Of a stretch of 64,000 nucleotides of DNA, positions 1 to 11,340 are shown piece after piece. Under the pieces are notes generated by a model. It was not told the DNA's origin, ran no database searches, and worked only from the letters and a program-made list of their open reading frames with translations. The translations under genes and the position numbers were made by a program. Source of the stretch: Megalobrama amblycephala (Eukaryota; Chordata; Actinopteri; Cypriniformes; Xenocyprididae); contig NC_063062.1 in assembly GCF_018812025.1 (NCBI RefSeq), forward strand, positions 2,516,754-2,580,753, given 5' to 3'. How positions within the stretch are numbered: position 1 is the first letter of the stretch; each line of letters starts with the position of its first letter.

Positions 1-1870
1 AAAGCTCATTCCCATCAGCTCTATATCAATAATCTCCTTTTCCTCAGGGTCTTGTCCCCTGGCATAGTTGCTTGTCACAATGAAAAACAAGCCCTCTCGG
101 GAATGCACTTTCTGGTGAGTGGTATAGAGGAGCATTTTTGGGTCAGACTGCTGTTCTTCTCACAGGTCATCCCCCCTTCATGATGCTGCTGGCCTCACAG
201 TCATCCTGCTCAACTCTCATACCCATCTCACATAAACACCTCCCTCCAGGGTAGATGCCCAGTGGCGGCGGCAACCCCCTGCCTTAGGTTGTCCTCTGTC
301 TGGCCAAAGAGGATCTTACCCGTCATTGAGAAATCACCTTGTGCACACTGGTACCCGCTCTTTCCCATTCCAGATCTTTGACAGTTTTCTTCAACAGAAT
401 CAGGTGTTTTCTGGAGCTTAGGGAAGTTGCACTCAAGAGCCACCTGAGCCATTGGACTGCCTAATAGTGTTAAAACATGGAGACGGGTTAATAACAGCAC
501 TATTTAATCACTAAAATCATTAGGCTGTGCATTCTCTCAGCAGCAACATATCAGTGCTGAGAATATACTCGGTGAATTTAATTCTCACAACTGTCCATTC
601 AGTGTAATGTTCTGCCACATCTGTACCTGGAGCCATCGGCCCTGCACATGGTGGTGACAAAGATAAGACAAAAAAGTTACTGGTCATAGAAGAAATTCAT
701 CAAAATATTCACTTCTGTCCTTCAAGGTCTATATTACTAATTTAAAGACCTCTTTACACTCATTGAGTTTTCCTTTAACAAATTTAAAAGTTAATTTCCC
801 TCTTCATGGCAATCATTCCTTTTAACATCTCTGTGTCCATGATCATCAGCTGAGACACTGTGCTTCACTATAAATAGCTTGTTATCACTTATGACACAAG
901 CTCAGATAGCAGCTTTTAGGTGACTCCGAGTGAGAGACTCTGAGGATTTCAGGAATGGTACTCTGCCTTTTATAACTTTTAACATCAAACTTTATCTACT
1001 GTCTTTTGACTCTGGCCCAGCTTAAGACTTTGCCAGAAATGACATTGATTTCCAAATAAACAACTGTTTATATTTGTCTTTTACTCACACATAGAGGTTA
1101 CAAATTTCCAGTCAGATTGAGTCTTTGTTACAACTGGCAGTCTCATTTTTTTTTTTCTTTCTGCCATTTAACTTTTGACCATCAAAAACCAAACATTTAG
1201 ACATTAAAGGTCCAAAATCATTTTAGTCATTTTACATTGTGATAGCGATGCGCTAATCACATAAAAACATACTTGAGACTGTTCAACCTTTTTTCCCCAA
1301 AGTGAAACATTCTTTTAGAATTTTCATTTTCACTTTCATAAAATTAATTTTTTTCCTGCTATATTTCCCTTCATCATTGCCACTTATCTCACTATCAAAT
1401 AGTTAGTCTGCAGATGCAAAACATATTATCAATATGGTTTCTACTGTTTTGCAGAACCACAATATTATTTTAATCATATTTCTACTACTTGGTTGGACTG
1501 ACAGCCTTATAGCTGCTTTCTCCTTCAACCATTCTTATATAAATTGTAGTTCTCTAGACATCTAATGTCATGCATCCATTTAATGGATGAATAAACAAAA
1601 CTTTTTTGTAAGTTACGTTCACATCGAACTTCTTCACATGCCGATTCTTTTTGTATCGACTTTCTTTCCCTTCTGTCTGCTTCGTCTAGCCTACAATCTC
1701 TAGTCTGCTTACATTTCACACACACATTGCTCTCACACAAACACAACATCACCAAATCGCAGTTCTCTTCAACTCATTCCCTTACGACCTTAAGTCTTAT
1801 GACCACTCAACGTTCCCTCTTCTGGGAAATCACAATACTTAACTAACTTTTCTATATCTTACATGCATCT
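1..1870. other. No supported gene; AT-rich intergenic DNA
   Basis: I find no convincing coding or repeat signature over most of this stretch. On the minus strand, bases 1 to about 163 read as one open frame (ending DIELMGMSF toward base 1), and a second open stretch lies at 228-500. Neither is recognised. They could be exons of a host gene continuing to the left, or old transposon coding sequence. A T-run at about 1147-1158 is the only simple repeat. Confidence 0.4.
228..500 (-). other. Unrecognised 90-codon open stretch, possible exon
   Basis: This open frame reads MLLLTRLHVL at its start and ends WREVFM. I do not recognise the family. The first residues are hydrophobic and could be a signal peptide, but the start codon is not independently supported. 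Another minus-strand open stretch lies about 65 bases further downstream in the reading direction (163 to 1) after intervening stops, so the two could be separate exons. It could equally be chance. Confidence 0.2.
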
Positions 1871-2120
1871 TTGGCCATACAATTTTCACATTTGATAAAA
1901 CACTGGTACATCCTATTTTACAACACCCCCTATCACTTCACTTTTTGCAAGCTTGCTCTGGGATTCCCCATTTTGACCCTCCCGAGTCGCATGGATTTAG
2001 TTTGGCGCGCGCCTATAATCTGTGGACGTCTCCAGCAGATCCGATTGACCCCCAAAATCGGTCACGGGTTCAGACCTCAATGCCCACAATCCGCAGCCTC
2101 AAGCGCTCAGGCTGTCACTG

Positions 2121-2659
2121 CTATCACAATTTTATGAAACTACAGCATTCCACTGCTCAATCCCAAAATTTTTCACAATTTATAACCTACAACTTCCGGC
2201 TGCGGGTGGTCTCAATCCCAAAATTCTATGACAAATTCATAAACCACAACTTCTTTTTTTTTTTTTTTTTTTTTTTTGTCTCTTAAAATTTTATTTCGGT
2301 TATGGTTGGGCATAATCTCAAAATTTTGTTCCAGTATGACCCAGCCTAGATTCGTTCCGCGAATCTCCCTCCCTGGAAAGCGCTCTTACTGCCAAACGCG
2401 GTCAATTTTAGGAACGTCTTGATCACACTGCTTTTTCTGTCCGCATCATGCAGCCTGGCTCAATCCGCCTTCTGCTATCACAATTTTATGAAACTACAGC
2501 ATTCCACTGCTCAATCCCAGAATTTGTCACAAATTTTATAACCTACAACTTCCGGCTGTAGGTGGGCTTAATCCCAAAATTCTATGACAAATTCATAAAC
2601 CACAACATCCGGCTGTGGTTGGGCATAATCTCAAAATTTTGTTCCATTATACCCGCAGA
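2121..2659. repeat. Direct duplication with embedded poly-T
   Basis: Bases 2121-2343 and 2474-2659 are two diverged copies of one sequence, in direct orientation at about 353-bp spacing. Each contains smaller subrepeats built around AATCCCAAAATTCTATGAC and a CCGGCTG motif. The first copy is interrupted by a T-tract at about 2259-2277. It lies upstream, in plus coordinates, of the minus-strand LTR leader, so it may belong to that element's internal region. Confidence 0.6.
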
Positions 2660-3164
2660 TTGTTCCAGCTCGCACAAGGCAATTCAAAATTTCGCCCTGG
2701 AGAACTATTATAGCAGCTGATCTCAATCCCTCATAAAACCTTCCGGACCGCGACCACCGAGTCAGCCAGAGCAGTCAAAATGGTTCGTCCCGGTTCCTAA
2801 TTACTTATTTACCAAATCATAAATTCCCCTTTTTTCACTTTTTCTATTCAAAAACTTATTTTACCCACATAAACTCATATTTAAATCACTTAAATCACAC
2901 ATTTTTCAATTTTTCCTGTTTCCTAATCTTCCAAATTTTACCAAATCACACTTACTCTTAATTCCCCATAAAATTTAAATTTATCTCTTACCAGAGAGTC
3001 GTGTAGCCACCTGGGTTTGTTTCCTGATTCCATTGGTGTCCCCCTCTGGACCCTGGCGGTCGGCCCCTCATCCCTTAATCTATTCGGGGTAGGGCTGAGA
3101 CTACTATTAAGTCCAGGATGATCAGTCACCGTCCACTCTCGGGTCCAAAAGGCACATCCATGGA

Positions 3165-3183
3165 ATCCCACTTCCTGACACCA
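3165..3183 (-). other. Primer-binding site, tRNA-Leu type
   Basis: The plus strand reads ATCCCACTTCCTGACACCA, which matches the 3' end of a vertebrate tRNA-Leu including CCA, apart from one extra T. On the minus strand this is a PBS lying three bases from the LTR end, the expected arrangement for an LTR retrotransposon primed by tRNA-Leu. Confidence 0.65.
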
Positions 3184-3186
3184 AAT

Positions 3187-3623
3187 TGTTGTGGCAAAAA
3201 ATCAACTCCGACTCTACTGCATAAGAGACAAACACGTCCAATTGTCTTTAAAGCTTTTATTTCTTGCAAGAAAGGTCAGACAGGTCATACAGAAACACAA
3301 GTAGCTGCAGAGTGTAAGACCAAGAACGAAAGCTTCCCGTCACTTTTATATCTCTAACCTCCAAGGCCGAAGCCTCTGTCCTTTTACCATATTTGGAACA
3401 TCTCTTAGCGGCTGTAACTTTCCACACATTGTTAGCACAGACATGTTTTTAACATACATCTTGCATGTCCCCATACCATATCTTGCTCTTTCTATTTCTA
3501 ACATCTATGTTAACACTATGTTAAACATTACCACTTAAGCCAACATCATATCATGTTCCATAAGCATCATATTTCACAAGAATACAGGTTAAAATCATAT
3601 GAAAAATTAAACTTTCCACAACA
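3187..3623 (-). repeat. LTR (437 bp), TGTTGTGG...CCACAACA ends
   Basis: The block begins TGTTGTGG and ends CCACAACA, a perfect 8-bp inverted end pair of the TG...CA type. On the minus strand it contains a TATA-like ATATAAAAG near 3344-3351 and an AATAAA polyadenylation signal at 3261-3256, about 85 bp apart, which suits U3-R-U5 order. The PBS follows directly, so this is the upstream LTR of a minus-strand element. No target duplication can be tested because the partner LTR is missing. Confidence 0.75.
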
Positions 3624-3805
3624 CTTTTCATCCTGAAATGCAAGGCAAGTGTTGTATCACAATAATTAGAAGTTTCCACAAATCCTTTCACTGGATTGGG
3701 ATGTTCTCTTTTATTCTGAACGGCAAGGGCAAAGTCCCTTTAAGACAAGTCATTTCACTCGGCGGCCATCTTTGAAACGCCTCTCGGACATCCTGGGCAT
3801 CATGC

Positions 3806-4098
3806 AATCTGTTTGAATGGGGAAACATCAAATTCTCCAAAACTGTTCGCCAACCTTATGATTAAATTTCATATTTGAAATCACCAATGAAATCTAACAA
3901 CAACTGGCTCATAAATTTAGTTTCTAAACGCTCGAATCATGACAAAAAAAACTGTATTTTTCAGGCTGGATCAAACTAATGCACATGCGCAGACCTAAAT
4001 GCGCGTCTCATCAGAGGCGCGCATCTGACTGTTTTTATAGAAACCAGTGATTCTAACGGCCGCTGAAGTGACGCGATGACTTTACCAGTCGCGATTGG
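3806..4098 (+). repeat. Dispersed repeat copy 1 (pairs with 16024-16310)
   Basis: About 290 bp align in direct orientation with 16024-16310 with few differences, including the stretch from GAATGGGGAAACATCAAATT to the GACGCGATGACTTTACCAG segment. It has no coding capacity. It probably belongs to a non-autonomous DNA element, but its terminal repeats are not clear. Confidence 0.8.
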
Positions 4099-4174
4099 CT
4101 CTTATTTAGAAGGCAGGACTTATTCCGCCATATTGCGCGTTACACTTTCTTCCATTAAAAACAATACGAGTGAC

Positions 4175-4212
4175 GCAAGGGATTACATTTCACAAGTGAG
4201 AATGTGTTGTAT
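4175..4212 (+). repeat. 38-bp inverted partner of 15764-15801
   Basis: This 38-bp block (starting GCAAGGGATTACATTTCAC) is found as an exact reverse complement at 15764-15801. It lies just beyond dispersed repeat copy 1, and its partner lies just before copy 2, but the two repeat families have opposite relative orientations. Confidence 0.75.
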
Positions 4213-4454
4213 GTAACCCAGGTCACTAAATAGTTTTTTTTTTTTTTTCTCTTCTTTCTCCCCCTTTAAGATTCTATTTTATTTTTAATATGTAGGAAAT
4301 GAATATCATAAACTTTACCCAAAATATAATATCGAAATTAAGAGAAATTGATACAAAAATAATTTAGTTTTTACACAAATTTAAACTAGTCAGAGTAATC
4401 TAAGATTGCTGATTGGGTGAGGTTAGAGGTTAGTCCCGCCCCTTGAAATCGTTA

Positions 4455-5201
4455 TGCTGCGTTCACACCAAACGCGTCTGGGGCGTCAAATTCGCGCCAG
4501 ACGCGTCTAGTTGGACGCTTGAACATTTTTAAGTCAGACGCTTCAGACGCGCGTAAAATTCGCTCAATTCGCGCGTCTAAACAAAGTGTGTTCAGACGCG
4601 AATTCGCGTCATGGGAGGGGCTTTCATCTCTTTCTGCACAGATCCTCTGAATAAACACATAATCTCGTCAGTTGGAAACCTGTAGCGGCAATTTAACTCG
4701 GTTATGCCGGCCGACTTTTGCTAGCTAGAAGGTGGGCTATCAACGGCTAAAATCATGCAAAAAGTTTTACATCTAACCAGATTGTCCGATTTCTTCGCTT
4801 ATTCTCTTCCAGGCAAGGTCCTTTTTATTCCTGTCTCGATAAAAATATAATGAGACATCATAGAGCTCAGGGTGGCCACACACACAGCGACATCTTTGTT
4901 CTGGTCTCCACCACTGATCACATCATAAACACGTTACTACCAAAGCAGAGTCCCTGATTGGTTAACGCGCCGCGAATTTACGCCAAAGTTCAGATTTTTC
5001 AACTCGGGCGTTTGGGCGTCAGACGCTCAATTCGCGCGTCAGCCGCGTGAACGCTCAATTCGCGCCGCGCTATTCGCGCGTCAACGGCCGATTCGCGCCG
5101 CGCTAGACGCTTGATTCGCGCCGCAGGACACCTAGACGCGCGTTTACATTGACTTAACATGTAAATCAGACGCCCCAGACGCGTTCGGTGTGAACGCAGC
5201 A
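4455..5201. mobile_element. MITE with TTA target duplication and CpG-rich subterminal motifs
   Basis: The element starts TGCTGCGTTCACACC and ends with the matching inverted sequence GGTGTGAACGCAGCA; the inverted ends match over about 33 bp with one difference. It is flanked by TTA at 4452-4454 and 5202-5204. A 3-bp TTA/TAA duplication is typical of PIF/Harbinger-type elements, so that class is inferred. Both ends carry many copies of an ATTCGCGC-like motif (at least seven), while the middle (about 4660-4970) does not. There is no transposase, so it is non-autonomous. Confidence 0.8.
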
Positions 5202-5204
5202 TTA

Positions 5205-5753
5205 GAGAGACGAAGATGTGAGAAAAGTCGAGCGAGTGCGTTTGCTCTACAGAGCTCATAATAAGAGATAAAAACCTATAAATTGAGTGTGAAACTTTTG
5301 AAATTGGATTGTATTGATCACAAGATTCGATTGTGGATCATTTCGAGTAGAAGAACAGGAGGATTAGTGCGAAGAAAAGCGATGTGAATAAGCGTGTTTT
5401 AATAGAACTTCATTTTTTTTTTTCTCTCCATTTCTTTATATGGATTATTTTCTCCTTGGTGAGTAATATTTTTTTATAATGTATGTTTTGGTTTTGTATG
5501 TGAGGACGTGTATCCGAGAAATGTATGTGTATATAGAAATGGTAATGTATTTGCCGTTCTATTGGATAACTATGTTAATGTAATGTGAAGTTATGAGGAA
5601 AAAAAAAATGGTAAATGTGTAAAAAGTGTTTAATGTCGAAAAACGATATTTGTAAAGTTATATATTTGATTTATTTTTTATATATTTATTTTATTTTGAA
5701 GTTTATTACCACAAGGTGCTAGCTTTGCTAACCCTGTACATAGATTTGAGTGT
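5205..5753. other. No supported feature
   Basis: AT-rich sequence with no coding frame or repeat I can support. It separates the TTA-flanked MITE from the target duplication of the 9.1-kb transposon. Confidence 0.4.
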
Positions 5754-5762
5754 TGTCAAACG

Positions 5763-5806
5763 ACTTCGGTAAAGTTGGTTTTATATTCGCACATTCGGAC
5801 TTCCGC
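5763..5806 (+). repeat. Left terminal inverted repeat (44 bp)
   Basis: Exact reverse complement of 14795-14838. The sequences beyond both inner ends diverge at once, so 44 bp is the full perfect length. Confidence 0.85.
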
Positions 5807-6035
5807 TTTCAATAACTTTGTGAATCTGCATTAAAAAGGCTCATTTAATTTTATTATCGTTACTGACTGTTATGAGCACAAAGTACAACACAATTTTCTG
5901 TAGAACTCTACAGCAAACAAACACACTTACCTCTATGGAGTGCTGTGACGTCATCGTTAATCTGAGGAACCATCTACAAAGTGCATGTTTCGATTGACAG
6001 CGTGATAAAGACTCTCTGTCCATGGTACTTAAGTC

Positions 6036-6075
6036 TAGTGATGGGACGGTTAATACCGAGGCTTCGAGGCACAAA
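6036..6075 (+). other. hAT-like terminal sequence, isolated
   Basis: TAGTGATGGGACGG followed by CCGAGGCTTCGAGG resembles the end of hAT-type elements (compare TAGTGATGGGAAG at 44450). I cannot find the matching right end nearby, so it is either an internal fragment or a truncated insertion within the larger transposon. Confidence 0.4.
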
Positions 6076-6249
6076 TTAATTAATTTAGATGAGATTAGTT
6101 TATATTAGATATAACTGATTCAAGACAAGAGTGATTCCGTATGTCACAGACTTCCGAAGCTTTGGTCAAGTACTTTTTCAAACCGTAGATCTGTGATTTA
6201 GATGATTTAGATATGGTGGAGAAACAAGTCTGACCACCAGATGTCGCTA

Positions 6250-7625
6250 ATGCGCACTATGTGGAACTGGAACTGGAACTGTCTGTGTGCATCAAAACAG
6301 CCTTAGACCTTTGATACTGAACTTTTTCAGATAAAATGACTTCATTAAACACTTTTCATTTGTTCTTTACATTAATCTAAATATTTTACAACTTCTTTTG
6401 AAAGGCTGTGAGTGTGTTATCAAAAGCTATTGAACTGGAACTGTCTGTGTCCATCAAAACAGCCTTAGACCTTTGATACTGAACTTTTTTAAACTTCATT
6501 AAACACTTTTCATTTTTTCTTTACATTAATATAAATATTTTACAACTTCTTTTGAAAGGCTGTGAGTGTGTTATCAAAAGCTATTGAACTGGAACTGTCT
6601 GTGTCCATCAAAACAGCCTTAGACCTTTGATACTGAATTTCTTCAGTTAATATGACTTCATTAAACACTTTTCACCTGTTCTTTATTAATATAAATATTT
6701 TACAACTTCTTTTGAAAGGCTGTGAGTGTGTTATCAAAAGCTATTGAACTGGAACTGTCTGTGTCCATCAAAACAGCCTTAGACCTTTGATACTGAACTT
6801 TTTTAAACTTCATTAAACACTTTTCATTTTTTCTTTACATTAATATAAATATTTTACAACTTCTTTTGAAAGGCTGTGAGTGTGTTATCAAAAGCTATTG
6901 AACTGGAACTGTCTGTGTCCATCAAAACAGCCTTAGACCTTTGATACTGAATTTCTTCAGTTAATATGACTTCATTAAACACTTTTCACCTGTTCTTTAT
7001 TAATATAAATATTTTACAACTTCTTTTGAAAGGCTGTGAGTGTGTTATCAAAAGCTATTGAACTGGAACTGTCTGTGTCCATCAAAACAGCCTTAGACCT
7101 TTGATACTGAACTTTTTTAAACTTCATTAAACACTTTTCATTTGTTCTTTACATTAATATAAATATTTTACAACTTCTTTTGAAAGGCTGTGAGTGTGTT
7201 ATCAAAAGCTATTGAACTGGAACTATGTGTGTCCATCAAAACAGACTTAGACCTTTGATACTGAACTTTTTCAGTTAAAATGACTTCATTAAACACTTTT
7301 CATTTGTTCTTTACATTAATATAAATATTTTACAACTTCTTTTGAAAGGCTGTGAGTGTGTTATCAAAAGCTATTGAACTGGAACTGTCTGTGTCCATCA
7401 AAACAGCCTTAGACCTTTGATACTGAACTTTTTCAGATAAAATGACTTCATTAAACACTTTTCATTTGTTCTTTACATTAATATAAATATTTTACAACTT
7501 CTTTTGAAAGGCTGTGAGTGTGTTATCAAAAGCTATTGAACTGGAACTGTGTGTGTCCATCAAAACAGCCTTAGACCTTTGATACTGAACTTCTTCAGTT
7601 AATATGACTTCATTAAACACTCTAA
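6250..7625 (+). repeat. Left subterminal tandem array, about 8 units of 154-162 bp
   Basis: The core GGCTGTGAGTGTGTTATC recurs at 6404, 6558, 6718, 6872, 7032, 7186, 7348 and 7510. Spacings are 154, 160, 154, 160, 154, 162 and 162, so the first part is a two-unit higher-order repeat of 314 bp. Units are nearly identical, indicating recent homogenisation. The same unit recurs inverted at 11340-11910. Confidence 0.9.
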
Positions 7626-7639
7626 CATCAAGATGGAAA

Positions 7640-9177
7640 TATCCTTAATGCAGACAATATTTAAGGACGTTGACGAAAAATACTTTTGTACAGTCAGTAC
7701 AAAATACCAGGCTACATACAGCATTTCAGTGTGAATCGGTTCATTGTTCATTTGTACTCTGAGTTGAGGATCAGCATTCTTGTGCATCATTTGCGAAGTA
7801 AGTCTCCTGTGTCCCTCTATCTTGATGCCACTGGTGGTGTAGTGTCAAAAATTCCAGAACAGCCAAAACCGGTGTTGTACTATGCGCTCACTCTTCCAGG
7901 AAATGCAGGTCGAGATGCACCACCACTGCCTATTTGTGAAATGCTCTCCAATGAAGCACTCAGTACCACCAATCACATTTTGGCTCATGCAATTCACTTT
8001 GCATTTATCAAAGTACACCCAAATAAAAATTCACCAGGTCGAAACTGATTATAGCTGGACTTTAATACAAAGTGTGATGCTCGCTTTCAACAAAGAGCAC
8101 ATCAGCACTTACCTCAACAGAGCATATGACTTCTGCATGAACAAAAAAATCAGTGGATGAAATGAAGTCATATATTGTACTACACATTTGCTCTGCTCAC
8201 ATCCTGAAAGCTGTCAGACAGGCAATCTGTAGGCAAACAGATGACAAAGGACTGAGATACTTTGCCACATCTGCTTTTGCAAGACTTCAAAATGCCAGCA
8301 ACATGACTTAATAAAGAAAGGTGTTCCGTGCATTATGTGCCTTGCTCACAACCCAACAAAACACAGACCTCGTCAAAGAAAGTCTGCGTATTTTGGAGAG
8401 TGTCATTTCAAGATCCAAAGAGGAGCCACTGGAAGAAACTCCCCAATCTGAAGACTGGGAAATGTGTGAAAGTGAAGACAGAACACATGCAACGACCATC
8501 AGTGGCAAATCACCATTCTATGCCTTTTTTCAGCAGATTATGAAAGAGGTGAAGGAAGAAATGGTTGATGATGACACAGGGTTGGCAACAGAAGACAACC
8601 CATACTTTTGTCCAGGCATCCTCACAGTCCTCTTTGGTATACCTTGCTATCTTTCCTCTTTGGAGTGTTGGGAGACCTGATGGATGAATTTCATGAACAG
8701 TACATGGAGACAACAAAGAAACAACCAAAAACAAGAGATGCCAACTGTCACATTGAAAGGTGGTTTGGAATTGTCAAACATTCCATAATGCATAAAGAAA
8801 AAAAGTCAAACCAGGGACCTTCATAAGAAAAATGCACAAGTCTCTACAAGCGAGGTATACAGAGCATATCATCAAGCTTGAACTTCCTCAAAAGCTTTTT
8901 TCGAAAGTTTTCAACCTGAGGCACCTTTGAACCTTGATCAGTCTCAAGAAACTTGGAAGAAGGAAGAACGTTTCCCATCCACCAAATCCAAATTCTTTTC
9001 TGTTCCACATAAAATACCTGCTCCCTAAAAAGAGGATCAAGAAGGATGTGGAAGTGGAAACTTCAAGTTCTGATGCATGTCAGCCTCCTGCAGATGGACT
9101 CCATGTAGATGAACAGGTAATGAAGTCATTAGAACAAAACTTTAAACTATTAATTGCATATATGAAGGTATGCTATT
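7640..9177 (+). pseudogene. Decayed DDE-type (MULE/KDZ-like) transposase
   Basis: Reading across frameshifts, the region carries motifs in the order of a CxxH-containing DDE transposase: LDATGGVVSK (about 7824, first acidic residue), VETDYSWTLIQS (about 8036, second), LHICSAHILKAVRQ (about 8186, CxxH-type), and CHIERWFGIVKH (about 8748, candidate catalytic Glu). The best-kept segments are 7686-8048, 8321-8680 and 8608-8826, in different frames, with stops between, so no full protein is made. A splice donor (GTATGC) follows at about 9168 and the next exon begins at 9208, so the original gene was spliced. It sits between two inverted arrays inside the 9.1-kb transposon and is presumably its mobility gene. 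The family assignment is inferred from motif order only. Confidence 0.6.
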
Positions 9178-9207
9178 ATTTACTCTATGAACTTCATATC
9201 ATTACAG

Positions 9208-9949
9208 ATCCAGATGCTATTGAAGAAGAAGGAACATACAGAGCTGCTAGTAGCCATTGTTCAGTCTCCTAGCCAGGATCTTGAGTTCCTTACATCACAA
9301 GGAATTCAATGCACTGAGGCCACATGAATGGTTATTTGGAGAGGTACACATTACAGAACAAAAATCTAAATGCATAATTACAATTATATTTGTATGTAAC
9401 AGTAAATGTTGTCCTCAATGTATGTCAATCAAGTAATGTGATTCAAATTGAAATGCTTTATCATTTTAGACTATTGAGTGCTATTTCAGAACTGTACTTA
9501 ATAAGGAGGATGCAAATCTCTACCAGCTCAGCCATTACACCACAGGTGCCATTTTAAATGGCACAAGAGAGCAGATGGAACAGCAAGGATTTTGAAAAGT
9601 GAGTGCAACTACTATTTATTTAATTTTCACATGTACACTGCACAGACATGATCTTTTACATTTTTGATAAACAGGTCAACTTAGAGCAATATGATGGGGT
9701 CATCACTTTTGTCAATATCACTAAAAATCACTGGAGGTTTGTGGTAAGTAAAAGAGTGCTAATTTCAATGATAAGCTACTACATATGCCCATTTAGACAT
9801 GTTTGATCTTTCAGTGACATTTATTTGCTAATTTATTTGTTTCTTTTTATCCAATTTAGTTTGTATATGCTCAGACTGACACCCTTTTCATGCTTGACTC
9901 TCTGACTGGTACAAATGAAATTAAACTAAAAGGCATGCCAAAAATTCGG
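9208..9949 (+). pseudogene. Ulp1/SENP-like cysteine peptidase exons, truncated
   Basis: Four exon-like blocks have good splice sites: 9208-9343, 9470-9598, 9675-9743 and 9860-9949 (acceptors ending AG, donors GTACAC, GTGAGT, GTAAGT, GTATGA). The last three are joined in phase 0. The second reads TIECYFRTVLNKEDANLYQL. The third reads ITFVNITKNHWRFV, and the fourth continues with FVYAQTDTLFMLDSLTG. The NHW and LDS pattern is that of the His and Asp of C48 (Ulp1) peptidases. The region that should hold the catalytic Gln and Cys is absent, and the sequence soon runs into the right array. There is one in-frame TGA at 9592-9594 and a frameshift in the first block. Ulp1 domains occur in several transposon proteins, so this was probably part of the same gene as the transposase. 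Confidence 0.55.
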
Positions 9950-10259
9950 GTATGATAGTCTGTTTTAAAAAAAGATATTTAGCATGTGTAGATCCAAAAT
10001 AGTAATACTTTTTTTACTAGCAAGTGCATACCCTTTCTGCTCTTTGTTCATGTATGATTATATTTGTGGAGTGAGACATGCTTATATTATGCTGTATTAT
10101 AATCAATTTTACTATAATAAAATCTTCTTCAAAGGCAACTATACATTAGTGCTTTACTTTCTTATTATTTTGAATATTATTTTGTTTGCTTTTATAAAAA
10201 AAATCATAATCATTTATAGTCATGTATGTAGTTGTCATTGATTTATCATTATTATGGTA

Positions 10260-11340
10260 GTACTTTAAAACATAAATAATTCACAGAAACAAAACATAAA
10301 TGACTGGTTAATCAAACATACTCAAACATACTCATAGTGTTTAATATAGTAATATTTACTGTAAAAGTGTAGTTTGTACCCTTAATGTGTAGTAAAGCTA
10401 TTTTGTATTGACACACTATTAAAATTAATATCTTTGGAAAAAAGCATCATATCAGTGTAAAAGACATTTACAAATATTTATCTCAATTTAAAGAATATAG
10501 TCATGGTGTTTAATGTACAAATATTGCCTGGAAAAGGATACTTTGTACCCTTAAACTGTAATAAAGCTATTTTGTATTGACACATTTCTAAAATTAATAT
10601 CTTTGGAAAAAATTATCATATCAGTGTAAAAGAAGTTGCAAAATATTTATCTCAATGTAAAGAATATAGTCACTGTGTTTAATAAAGTCATATTGACTGG
10701 AAAAGTATAGTTTGTACCCTTAAAGTCTAATAAAGCTATTTTGTATTGACACACTATTAAAATTAATATCTTTGGAAAAAAGCATCATATCAGTGTAAAA
10801 GAAGTTGCAAAATATTTATCTCAATTTAAAGAACACAGTCACAGTGTTTAATATAGTAATATTTACTGTAAAAGTGTAGTTTGTACCCTTAATGTGTAGT
10901 AATGCTATTTTTATTGACACACTTCTAAAATTAATATGTTTGGAAAAAATATCATATCAGTGTAAAAGAAGTTGCAAAATATTTATCTCAATGTAAAGAA
11001 TATAGTCATAGTGTTTAATGTACAAATATTGCCTGGAAAAGGATACTTTTTACCCTTAAACTGTAATAAAGCTATTTTGTATTGACACATTTCTAAAATT
11101 AATATCTTTGGAAAAAAGCATCATATCAGTCTAAAAGAAGTTGCAAAATATTTATCTCAATGTAAAGAACACACCTTTAGTGTTTAATATAGTAATATTT
11201 ACTGTAAAAGTGTAGTTTGTACCCTTAATGTCTAATAAAGCTATTTTGTATTGACACACTTCTAAAATTAATATCTTTTGAAAAAAAGCCTCATATCAGT
11301 CTAAAAGAAGTTGAAAAATAGTTATCTTAATGTAAAGAAC
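10260..11340 (-). repeat. Right tandem array, diverged units of about 168 bp
   Basis: About six units with a recurring TTTGTACCCTTAA motif (near 10374, 10542, 10711, 10881, 11048 and 11217). They are diverged relatives, on the opposite strand, of the left array unit: both share an AAGAAGTTG-AAAATATTTAT block and a GTGTTTAAT block. Their divergence suggests they are older than the array at 11340-11910. Confidence 0.8.

Larger units (their letters stand above)
2660..3623 (-). mobile_element. LTR retrotransposon remnant: one LTR, PBS and leader
   Basis: Reading on the minus strand, an LTR (3623-3187) is followed three bases later by a primer-binding site and a non-coding leader. No gag, protease or polymerase frame is recognisable to the left, and I see no second LTR in the window. 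The element is therefore incomplete, and its left boundary is not defined (2660 is nominal). Endogenous retrovirus and Ty3/gypsy-type origins both remain possible. Confidence 0.65.

Noticed and set aside
4455..5201. A host CpG-island promoter
   Set aside because: Inverted ends and the TTA duplication show it is a MITE, and no transcription unit is attached.
6250..7625. CRISPR-like array
   Set aside because: Units are 154-162 bp, nearly identical along their whole length, with no short repeat/unique spacer pattern, in a vertebrate genome.
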